From Spirochaetota bacterium (GTDB lineage Bacteria; Spirochaetota; UBA4802; JAFGJZ01): a DNA stretch of 10,003 nucleotides. Made by a program: the position numbers and the translations under genes. The notes under the pieces were generated by a model that ran no database searches, was not told the DNA's origin, and worked only from the letters and a program-made list of their open reading frames with translations. Location: assembly GCA_023396665.1 (NCBI GenBank), contig JAEWVL010000143.1, positions 1-10,003 on the forward strand. Reading direction: 5' to 3'. Shown here in pieces: positions 1-5,819 of this stretch; positions within the stretch are counted from its first letter, which is position 1; every line of letters starts with the position of its first letter.

Positions 1-2
1 GT

Positions 3-289
3 ACTAGCAATGCGGCCAACACTATCATTATCTTGTTTTTCTTCATTTTTATCTCCATCGATATATAAACTACAGGGCAGCCGAAACTTACAAGCCAGGC
101 ATCGGCCGCTACAACAGAGGCATAAACGGCCAAATCGCAGCCTTAAACCCCTTTTCGTCAAGCCAGGAAGCAAAGCGGTTCTGTGTCCATGCAAAGTTCC
201 TGCACGACGAGTGCTCTAAAAGTACAAGCAATCGCCGAAAAGTCAAGAGCAAATTGAGCCGAAAGAGAAGCCTGGTATTTAATGTTGAA
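3..289 (+). pseudogene. Possible frame-disrupted 3' end of a small membrane-protein gene
   Basis: No gene is recognised with certainty here. Reading from base 3, the frame is open to a TAA at 66-68 and encodes a strongly hydrophobic stretch (NTIIILFFFIFISID) typical of a membrane helix. A second frame, open until TAA at 287-289, encodes a hydrophilic basic tail that begins NYRAAETYKPGIGRYNRG and has purine-rich first codon positions, as real coding sequence does. The two frames join smoothly if one AT unit is removed from the short AT run at about 60-67. The second frame has no usable start codon near its beginning, so it makes sense only as a continuation. This could be a pseudogene, a sequencing error, or a gene that truly stops at 68. 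Bases 290-378 show no gene and no convincing terminator, only short imperfect dyads. Confidence 0.3.
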
Positions 290-378
290 TAATCATGTCT
301 CCCTACGCGGCCTCTTTGAGAAAATCACCCCGACAGTTGGTCGCTTTATGACAATTTTAGACACACATTGTTACCGCA

Positions 379-2289
379 TTATTCAATCAAAGTGGTGACG
401 ACAATGGGATTCGCAAGATCCATGTCCTTTTGAAAATTATTGAGTTCCATGACTAACTTCTCATTTCTTACATATTCACGATTAAATGTCAGAACAGCAG
501 CCCTGTCCCTTCCGCTTTTTTTAGCATGTGTCAGGCCCTCATTACACAGAGAAATACATTTATCGAAACTCAGCAGCTGCGGCAGTTCGTCACAAAAGGG
601 AAAGATAACCCCACCGATGGAACAGCGGGGATTGAGGGTGAGCTCCCTGTTGATCGCTACATTGAGAGCGCGAAACATTTCCAGCAGTTTTTTTGAAAAC
701 AGGGGGATAAAATCAGGATCGGTTCTGTTCAGTATGACTAGAAATTCCTCGCCTCCCCAGCGGACGACGATGTCATCGGCACGGGTCATTCGCCGCAGAG
801 CATCAGCGACGGCCACGAGCACCGCATCACCCGCATTGTGTCCGTAAGTATCGTTCGTCTTTCGAAAATGATCGATATCGAGCAGCAGCAGCCCGATAAC
901 CTTTTCCTGTAACTGCAAACCCGATGCGGAATCGCTTTCAAGCGAAAGCATCATGCTCAGACGGAAGCTCTCAACCAGCTCGATTACATAGGCTGAAATG
1001 AAACTGCGATTGCGAAGCCCTGTCAGCGGATCGCGCAGGGACATATCCTTCAGCCGCTCCCTGCCCTCTTCAACTTTTTTCTGAAGCGTCGTGTTGAGCA
1101 ATTCAACCTCGCGCTTTGAAGCCTGAAGCGCGCGAAAAACAGAGGAATGCTCACGGGAAAGATTAAGGAAAATACTGACAACCATCACAAGGTAGCCGAT
1201 ATTCGTGATATAGGCATAGGGAGTTTGATCTGCAAGAACGTAGGCAATATCGTGTATTGAGGCAAAGAGCGTCAGAATGAACGCTCCATAGGTCAGCTTA
1301 TTATGTCGCAACTTATCCCTGATCGCCGAGATGAGTATCATAAGAAAAATCAATAACAGGTTCGGCATCATATACAACAGCATCGACTCGTTGAAACGCA
1401 TACTGACGGCAAAACGGTCTGCGGCAAACAGTGTTCGCACGATAAATGGCAGAGCGCATAGCGCATTCGCGACTCGTATTTTTTTTGAGCGGAATACCCC
1501 CGTCAATTCGGAGAAAAAAAGAAAAAGCGCGAGCACACAAAGGGGAAAGGCGACACGGGATATCTTTTCGAGCAAAACAAAGGCGTTTGAAGGATAATTG
1601 AACACTATCACCACAATTGAAAGCGAGTATAACAAAGCGGCACAAGCGGTATAGAGAAAGAGGGCCTTTCCGTGATAAAAGAACATCGACAAAAAATACA
1701 CCGCAAGAATCAAGGCCACAACGTATCCGGCCTGCACGATACCGGTCGTTACAAAATTTCTCCGGAAAACCGATTCGACCGCGGCGGAATAGGAATCGAT
1801 GTACAGTTCGGGCAGCGGATGCCGCTCCGCTCCCGCATGAACGCTGATATCGAGACGCAGGCGCTTGCTGTTGGCGAATTCATCTTTATCGAGGGGGATG
1901 ACGGCAGAATTGAGAACGTAGGACACGGCTTTTTCGCCAGGAGCCCCCTGATAGAAAAGCGCTCGACCGTTCAGTGAAATCTGCACAGGATAAAAAGCCG
2001 GTCCCATAACAAGCGCCAGAGGTTTTTGCTCGAGCCGCTGCGGCAGGTCTACTGTTGCCGAGAAATCGAAACGTCCGTCCTTGCCGGTTTCGGCAACAGA
2101 AGGAAGGTGTCCTCCGCTATATTCGGCGCTATAGCCGCCGGGAGTTTTAATCGTGAAGCTGTCAACCTTTACGCGTTCACCCGGATTTGCGCTGCTGAAA
2201 AAAAGCGCGGCACAGCTGATGACCAGCACCAGCGCGGAAGCCGCATACGAAATATCCCGTCGGTTTTCAGGCTGAACAAAAAAAGCCAT
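379..2289 (-). CDS. Membrane-bound diguanylate cyclase (7TMR-DISM-like sensor + GGDEF)
   Basis: The 636-residue protein should condense two GTP molecules into cyclic di-GMP in response to a periplasmic signal. An N-terminal membrane helix (about 15-33) precedes a periplasmic beta-rich region (about 35-178) with a jelly-roll-like pattern (ISLNGRALFYQG). About seven membrane helices follow (183-376), then a linker likely to form a coiled coil (378-415) and the GGDEF domain (418-600). The domain shows RDPLTGLRNR (419-428), DIDHFRKTND (471-480) and the active-site WGGEEF (511-516). RADD (503-506), five residues before GGEEF, matches the RxxD product-inhibition site, so feedback control is probably intact. 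A low-complexity insertion lies at about 443-464, the usual C-terminal ALYxAK motif is diverged (EGLTHAKKSGRDR), and about 36 extra residues trail the domain. GGAG lies seven bases before the ATG. The gene lies 168 bp downstream of the alpha-galactosidase on the same strand. The ligand cannot be told from the sequence. Confidence 0.95.
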   Translation of the reverse strand: MAFFVQPENRRDISYAASALVLVISCAALFFSSANPGERVKVDSFTIKTPGGYSAEYSGGHLPSVAETGKDGRFDFSATVDLPQRLEQKPLALVMGPAFYPVQISLNGRALFYQGAPGEKAVSYVLNSAVIPLDKDEFANSKRLRLDISVHAGAERHPLPELYIDSYSAAVESVFRRNFVTTGIVQAGYVVALILAVYFLSMFFYHGKALFLYTACAALLYSLSIVVIVFNYPSNAFVLLEKISRVAFPLCVLALFLFFSELTGVFRSKKIRVANALCALPFIVRTLFAADRFAVSMRFNESMLLYMMPNLLLIFLMILISAIRDKLRHNKLTYGAFILTLFASIHDIAYVLADQTPYAYITNIGYLVMVVSIFLNLSREHSSVFRALQASKREVELLNTTLQKKVEEGRERLKDMSLRDPLTGLRNRSFISAYVIELVESFRLSMMLSLESDSASGLQLQEKVIGLLLLDIDHFRKTNDTYGHNAGDAVLVAVADALRRMTRADDIVVRWGGEEFLVILNRTDPDFIPLFSKKLLEMFRALNVAINRELTLNPRCSIGGVIFPFCDELPQLLSFDKCISLCNEGLTHAKKSGRDRAAVLTFNREYVRNEKLVMELNNFQKDMDLANPIVVTTLIE

Positions 2290-2438
2290 TTGCTAACTCC
2301 GCATTTTCAGCATTTATGGGGGGATTGCGAATCCGCATACATCAGTGCCCCGGCACTCATCAGGACGAAACATCATAACTATTCGCGGTATAATCCACCA
2401 CCAGGTCAACAATAATCGTGAAGCACTATTTTGTACAA

Positions 2439-2462
2439 GATAATATGTGCAAATATATTATC
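2439..2462. repeat. AT-rich inverted repeat at the end of the alpha-galactosidase gene
   Basis: GATAATAT (2439-2446) and its exact reverse complement ATATTATC (2455-2462) flank an 8-base loop. The right arm includes the stop codon of the alpha-galactosidase gene. The stem is too AT-rich, and lacks a following U run, to be called an intrinsic terminator. It may be a weak transcript-end hairpin or a protein-binding site between the galactosidase and cyclase genes. The rest of 2290-2457 shows no gene, and no promoter I would defend. Confidence 0.4.
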
Positions 2463-4323
2463 TTTTCAGCTCGCCGATTTTTCCGAAAACAACGCTGCCG
2501 TGCGGCCTCACAAGAAGACTGCGCCGGGCGATGAACTCCCTGACGTCGAATATCCTTCCGTCGGGAGTACAGACGGTGTCGGGAACGGTGCAGTGCAGCT
2601 CTTCGTCTGTCAGATTAAAAATGCCGAGATAACCGGCGGTGTTCATGCACACAAGCGGCTCACTTGACGAATACCAGTTGAGCACCCACAGACGCCCCTC
2701 CCGACAGGCGCGCCACAATTCTACTGCCGGTTCGAGAATTTTCATTTCACGCGCGCCATAGCCGCAAAGATCGTCTGAAAGAAAAAACAGGCCGCCGCAC
2801 AAAGCCATGGCGTTGGCAAGTGTCTGCTGCTCGGTAAGACTGAGCTCGTTATCTTCGGCGCGCAACAGCAAACAGTCGGGATCGACCATAAAAAAACAGT
2901 TTTTCATGAATGCGCGGTAGAGCGAATCCCTTATGGCTCCCCGAGTCTCCACGTTCGAGTCAGAAAGAAGCAGCTTGTCGGGAAAGCCTTCGCCCCATCT
3001 GGGCGCTACATCGCAGCCGATTCGCATAGCCTCGAAAAGACCGACACTTGCCGACAGAGGAGCTCCGCAGGCGAGAAAAAAAGCTTCTTCACCGGCAGCT
3101 TCGCGAACCAGTGCCACCGCATCTTTATAAATCTGCGCTCTGGTCTTTGTTTCGTCAAAACGGCGACCGGGCAATGCCGCGGCGTAGAGAAAATCAAGTT
3201 TGAGATAGCGATAGTGCCATTCGTGAACGATTGTGGCGATGCATTCCTTTATGTATCGCTGCACTTCGGGATGGGTTGTGTCAAGCGCGAAGAAAGTCCC
3301 GCCCCAGTTGGGATTAAACCCGGCACTGACACGTCGACCGTATTTTGTTTTTATAAAGTAATCGCCTTTTTTCGCGAGTTCTGAGTTTTTCGAAGCGATA
3401 AACGGAGCGATCCAGATACCCGGCTGATATGCAGTGGAGCGAATAGACTCACTGAGTGCCGGCATTTCGCCGGAAAAATCCCCGGTCTGGACAAGCCAAT
3501 CGCCGACAGCGCGCTGATAGCCGTCATCGATCTGAAACACCTCGAAGGGGAGATGAAGATCTTTAGCCCTGGCAAGGTTTTTTCTGAGAATTCTTGCGCT
3601 GATATTTGTATAATAATGATACCAGGAACACCATCCCAGAAAAGGCAGGGCATTCGGCCGGACCAGGCTGTTTCGCAGACTCCACTCATCGAGAATGCTC
3701 AAACCCTCGCCTTTTGCAAACGACACTCTGGCGAGTTCGAGTGACTCGCCTGCGGCAAACCGTTTGTCGATATCGATGATAATTTTCATCCGTTTCTTTC
3801 GAAGATCGCTTCTGAAAGAGACGAATTGCTCCATAGTCGTTTCGGATTTTTCCGGTTTGGTCACCCCGATGTATGAGGCAACCGCTGCCATGGGCGAGCG
3901 GATGGTACGGATTTCGTGAGCGACAAGCATGTCTTCGCTCTTCGAATCACGCAGCAGCACGAACATCTCCGAATGTGCGACACCTTTCTTTCCGGAAGGC
4001 GCGTTATTCGGATTCTCCTGAAGATTGCGCGCAAATTGCACGATCTGCCGCCGCTGCCTTGTGTCCGGTGTAAAAACCCCCGTATGACTCCACGATTGAA
4101 ACCCGTTTTTAAGAAGACTGAGTTCTCCGCGGGACTCCAGGGTATAATCGAACTCTACGCTCATAAGACTGGAATCAGCGCGAGCCCGAACACTTGCGCT
4201 GATGCCAGGCTCGTCCCTGAGGGTCAATTCGTATCCCCCCGCCGAAAAATCGAGCGGCCCCGTCTGAAGGCAGTACCTGCCCCTCGAAGTGACAATCGTG
4301 ACTGAAAGCGGTACCAGATTCAT
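2458..4323 (-). CDS. galA: Alpha-galactosidase, glycoside hydrolase family 36
   Basis: This enzyme hydrolyses terminal alpha-1,6-galactosyl residues from substrates such as melibiose, raffinose or galactomannan oligosaccharides with retention of configuration. Numbered from the chosen ATG (621 residues), an N-terminal beta-sandwich precedes a (beta/alpha)8 barrel starting near GWCSWYHYY (about 230-238). FQIDDGYQ (263-270) and GDWLVQTGDF (274-283) line the sugar pocket. Asp377 in YLKLDF is the expected nucleophile and Asp438 in RIGCDVAPRW the expected acid/base, by analogy with Thermotoga maritima GalA (KIDF, RIGPDTAP). The shared DPDCLLLR motif follows. The frame stays open to a TTG at 4404, but that site has no ribosome binding site and would add 27 unrelated residues; the ATG at 4321-4323 has GGGGTG just upstream. 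With this start there is no signal peptide, so the enzyme is probably cytoplasmic and acts on imported oligosaccharides. No transporter or regulator lies beside it here. Confidence 0.92.
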   Translation of the reverse strand: MNLVPLSVTIVTSRGRYCLQTGPLDFSAGGYELTLRDEPGISASVRARADSSLMSVEFDYTLESRGELSLLKNGFQSWSHTGVFTPDTRQRRQIVQFARNLQENPNNAPSGKKGVAHSEMFVLLRDSKSEDMLVAHEIRTIRSPMAAVASYIGVTKPEKSETTMEQFVSFRSDLRKKRMKIIIDIDKRFAAGESLELARVSFAKGEGLSILDEWSLRNSLVRPNALPFLGWCSWYHYYTNISARILRKNLARAKDLHLPFEVFQIDDGYQRAVGDWLVQTGDFSGEMPALSESIRSTAYQPGIWIAPFIASKNSELAKKGDYFIKTKYGRRVSAGFNPNWGGTFFALDTTHPEVQRYIKECIATIVHEWHYRYLKLDFLYAAALPGRRFDETKTRAQIYKDAVALVREAAGEEAFFLACGAPLSASVGLFEAMRIGCDVAPRWGEGFPDKLLLSDSNVETRGAIRDSLYRAFMKNCFFMVDPDCLLLRAEDNELSLTEQQTLANAMALCGGLFFLSDDLCGYGAREMKILEPAVELWRACREGRLWVLNWYSSSEPLVCMNTAGYLGIFNLTDEELHCTVPDTVCTPDGRIFDVREFIARRSLLVRPHGSVVFGKIGELKR

Positions 4324-4562
4324 AGAGCACCCCGGCTGGCTTATCGGCTGAAAGAGCTTACTTTGAGAAACAGCAAAACCACTCAGCAAAGCCGATATGA
4401 TCAAAAGCTTGTCACAATATTCTCATAATATGACGGTTTTACCACTGTTTTTTAAGAGCTTTTCATTTTTCCTCATTTCAGGGGCAGCGAAAAAGAGATG
4501 AAAAGTATACTGGGAGTTTAAGGGGGGATACTTCATTTTGAACGACTTCGCACAACTTTGTG

Positions 4563-4647
4563 TGCCCATGGCCGGAATTGAACCGGCACGAGAAAAAATC
4601 TCAAGGGATTTTAAGTCCCTTGTGTCTACCAATTCCACCACATGGGC
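4563..4647 (-). tRNA. tRNA-Leu (anticodon UAA)
   Basis: This 85-base class II tRNA reads UUA/UUG leucine codons. The acceptor stem GCCCATG pairs with CATGGGC and is followed by discriminator A73, as expected for leucine. The anticodon stem AGGGA/TCCCT encloses loop CTTAAAA with anticodon TAA (plus-strand 4611-4613). The long variable arm forms GAGA/TCTC around a T run, and the T arm is GCCGG-TTCAATT-CCGGC. The 3' CCA is not encoded, so it must be added by a nucleotidyltransferase. The gene follows tRNA-Cys by 11 bases and is probably cotranscribed with it. No clear intrinsic terminator follows; only weak dyads lie in the 239 bases before the galactosidase start. Confidence 0.97.
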
Positions 4648-4658
4648 AGTAAATAATT

Positions 4659-4730
4659 AGGCGTCGAGCGGATTCGAACCGCTGAATAAAGGTTTTGCAG
4701 ACCTGCCCCTTACCACTTGGGTACGACGCC
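4659..4730 (-). tRNA. tRNA-Cys (anticodon GCA)
   Basis: This 72-base tRNA decodes UGC/UGU. The acceptor stem GGCGTCG/CGACGCC is followed by discriminator U73, the main cysteinyl-tRNA synthetase identity base. The D arm is CCC..GGG, the anticodon loop CTGCAAA carries GCA, and the T arm is AGCGG-TTCGAAT-CCGCT. The anticodon stem (CAGGT/ACCTT) has a C27-U43 mismatch at its outer pair, where Bacillus tRNA-Cys has G-U. The 3' CCA is not encoded. It is the first gene of a tRNA-Cys/tRNA-Leu pair, and its 5' end lies nine bases after the predicted -10 box, so the precursor leader should be only a few bases long. Confidence 0.97.
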
Positions 4731-4739
4731 GTTTAGGTC

Positions 4740-4768
4740 ATTAAAAGTTTATCACCTGATAATGTCAA
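4740..4768 (-). promoter_or_regulatory. Sigma70-type promoter of the tRNA-Cys/tRNA-Leu unit
   Basis: On the minus strand a perfect -35 box TTGACA (plus 4763-4768) is separated by exactly 17 bases from the -10 box TTTAAT (plus 4740-4745, five of six consensus bases). The tRNA-Cys 5' end is nine bases further on. The spacer carries TTATCA-GG-TGATAA, a perfect dyad filling plus-strand 4749-4762, which could be an operator or simply chance. The -35 box lies 16 bp beyond the queH stop codon, so the tRNAs have their own promoter although queH reads in the same direction. Confidence 0.85.
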
Positions 4769-4783
4769 CAATTTCAACGCGGC

Positions 4784-5359
4784 TCAGCAATCTTTTTGCC
4801 GCTCCCTTTTAAGGGTATTTTTGCTTTCACGCTCGATGCGGGACCACTCACACCCGCAATAGTCCTGTCTGTAAAATCTGTATTGCTTCGAATTTTGCAC
4901 GGACACAAGAAATCCGTTATTCTTTTTGAAATCCGCATCATAAAAGCCGATGTCATATTTACCGCTGAGCGTTATTCCGATTTCCTTTATCCATGCGTAA
5001 ACCTTGTAGGGACTCACCGAAAGAACGGTGGAAACCGCATCAAAGCCATGCTCTCTGGCGTATTGAAAGGTGCGCTCCATGCGATGCTGATAACACAGAT
5101 AGCAGCGCCGGGATCTTTCACCCAGCTTCGCAAAAGCGGATACTTCGCTCATCCACGCTTCAGTGTCGGGGGGATACTCAATCAGGTTCAGATTCAAATC
5201 GTTACAGTAACGATCCAATTCGCACAGACGAAGCTGATACTCGTCATTGTCGCCGATGTTCGGATTGTAGTAGAAAGGAGTCACCGTGTGAGACTCTATC
5301 TGAAAAAGCACCCCGCTCAGGCAGGGTGCACAGCAGGCATGAAGAAGAAGTTTTAACAA
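4784..5359 (-). CDS. queH: Epoxyqueuosine reductase QueH
   Basis: QueH (formerly DUF208) reduces epoxyqueuosine to queuosine in tRNAs with GUN anticodons, the last step of the pathway, and replaces the unrelated cobalamin-dependent QueG. The 191-residue protein has the family cysteine pattern: LLHACCAPC at 5-13, RCYLCY at 85-90 and YRQDYCGC at 163-170, which together should hold the iron-sulfur cluster and the additional iron. STVLSVSPYK (110-119) and DADFKKNNG (141-149) are further family signatures, and the length is normal. The only start that keeps LLHACCAPC near the N-terminus, as in homologues, is TTG at 5357-5359. It directly abuts the stop codon of the upstream gene and has no obvious ribosome binding site, so translation is probably coupled to that gene. 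No other queuosine genes are in the window. Confidence 0.93.
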   Translation of the reverse strand: MLKLLLHACCAPCLSGVLFQIESHTVTPFYYNPNIGDNDEYQLRLCELDRYCNDLNLNLIEYPPDTEAWMSEVSAFAKLGERSRRCYLCYQHRMERTFQYAREHGFDAVSTVLSVSPYKVYAWIKEIGITLSGKYDIGFYDADFKKNNGFLVSVQNSKQYRFYRQDYCGCEWSRIERESKNTLKRERQKDC

Positions 5360-5665
5360 TTATTTCAGATACGTACTGATCATGGATTCAAGCTGCGCCG
5401 CAGCCTCGGGATTTGCACGCTCTTCAAGCCAGAAATGCATATCCTCATTATTGTAATATGCCGCACCATATTCGTGCTTCATTACAAAGCTGGCCATGGC
5501 ATATTTGATTTCATCGAATATTCTTTCCGCTTTACACAAAGAATGATCCGAACTGTCAACAAATCGTGAAATTGTTGAAATTATTTCATGTTTTTCCGAC
5601 TCGCGAATATCGTCCGCATAAAGCTGATCGAAATCGGGTGCTACATTTTTGTTCAGTACCTGCAT
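5360..5665 (-). CDS. Uncharacterised acidic 101-residue protein, first gene of the queH unit
   Basis: I do not recognise this family. From the ATG at 5663-5665 the product is 101 residues, rich in Asp and Glu, with no signal peptide or membrane segment and mostly helix-friendly composition. The most distinctive part is an aromatic and histidine-containing stretch at about 63-79 (KHEYGAAYYNNEDMHFW). The start is supported by AGCAGG six bases upstream and by a promoter whose predicted start of transcription lies about 25 bases before the ATG. The frame stays open to a TTG at 5731, but that codon lies upstream of the promoter and is unlikely to be used. The stop codon directly precedes the queH start with no gap, which implies cotranscription and probably translational coupling. 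Whether its role concerns tRNA modification is unknown. Confidence 0.75.
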   Translation of the reverse strand: MQVLNKNVAPDFDQLYADDIRESEKHEIISTISRFVDSSDHSLCKAERIFDEIKYAMASFVMKHEYGAAYYNNEDMHFWLEERANPEAAAQLESMISTYLK

Positions 5666-5696
5666 GATTAACCTGCTATTTTCAATGGTTTTTCTG

Positions 5697-5725
5697 AAGG
5701 TACATACATCACACGAAAGTGTCAA
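5697..5725 (-). promoter_or_regulatory. Likely promoter of the 101-residue gene and queH
   Basis: A perfect minus-strand -35 box TTGACA (plus 5720-5725) is followed after 17 bases by TACCTT (plus 5697-5702), a weak -10 with three consensus matches. Transcription would start near 5690, giving a leader of about 25 bases. The -35 box overlaps the AAAGTGT repeat described for this region, so a protein bound there could compete with RNA polymerase. Confidence 0.5.
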
Positions 5726-5770
5726 CTGCAACTAACACTTTTATGTTACTTTTTTTAAAAAAAGTGTTAG
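5716..5770. repeat. Cluster of AAAGTGT/ACACTTT repeats and an 18-bp palindrome
   Basis: Three copies of one short word lie in 55 bp: AAAGTGT at 5716-5722, CTAACACTTTT at 5732-5742, and its exact reverse complement AAAAGTGTTAG at 5760-5770. The second and third form an 11-bp inverted repeat, and the first and second form a 7-bp inverted repeat that spans the -35 box of the queH-unit promoter. Nested within is a perfect 18-bp palindrome, AC, seven T, seven A, GT (5748-5765). The array lies between the trpB terminator and the queH-unit promoter. It could be an operator for a dimeric regulator or a DNA-bending tract, or the outer repeat could act as a weak second transcript-end hairpin. Confidence 0.6.
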
Positions 5771-5771
5771 G

Positions 5772-5805
5772 AAAAAATAAAGGCCGCCCTTTTCGGACAG
5801 CCTTT
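5772..5805 (-). terminator. Rho-independent terminator of trpB2
   Basis: On the minus strand, AAAGGCTGTCC and GGGCGGCCTTT form an 11-bp stem (two G-T pairs) around a GAAAA loop (plus 5779-5805). A single A and then six T follow on the minus strand (plus 5772-5777). It begins 15 bases beyond the trpB stop codon and should insulate the queH unit from trpB transcription. Confidence 0.92.
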
Positions 5806-5819
5806 TCATCTGACGCAGC

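Noticed and set aside
10..219. Plus-strand open frame of 69 residues near the left edge
   Set aside because: It has out-of-frame composition (runs of Arg, Pro, Gln, Ser) and no ribosome site. The neighbouring frame over the same bases looks more like coding sequence.
4324..4404. Upstream TTG start giving a 648-residue alpha-galactosidase with a hydrophobic N-terminus
   Set aside because: There is no ribosome binding site, the extension has no basic N-region typical of a signal peptide, and the ATG at 4323 has a GG-rich site just upstream.
4501..4535. AAGTAT/ATACTT dyad as a terminator after tRNA-Leu
   Set aside because: It has a short AT-rich stem, a loop of about 19 bases and no U run.
4423..4641. 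Minus-strand open frame of 72 residues starting MVELVDTRDLKS
   Set aside because: Its N-terminal part is a conceptual translation of the tRNA-Leu gene, a well-known annotation artefact, and the rest is non-coding spacer.
4730..4784. A functional link between QueH and the adjacent tRNA genes
   Set aside because: Queuosine occurs in tRNAs with GUN anticodons (Asp, Asn, His, Tyr). The neighbours are Cys(GCA) and Leu(UAA), and they have their own promoter, so the adjacency is probably coincidental.
4796..5356. Plus-strand open frame of 186 residues opposite queH
   Set aside because: queH is firmly identified on the other strand by its cysteine motifs. The antisense frame has no recognisable features or ribosome site.
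5666..5731. TTG start giving a 123-residue version of the queH-partner protein
   Set aside because: It would lie upstream of the predicted promoter and within the repeat cluster; the ATG at 5665 has a good ribosome binding site.
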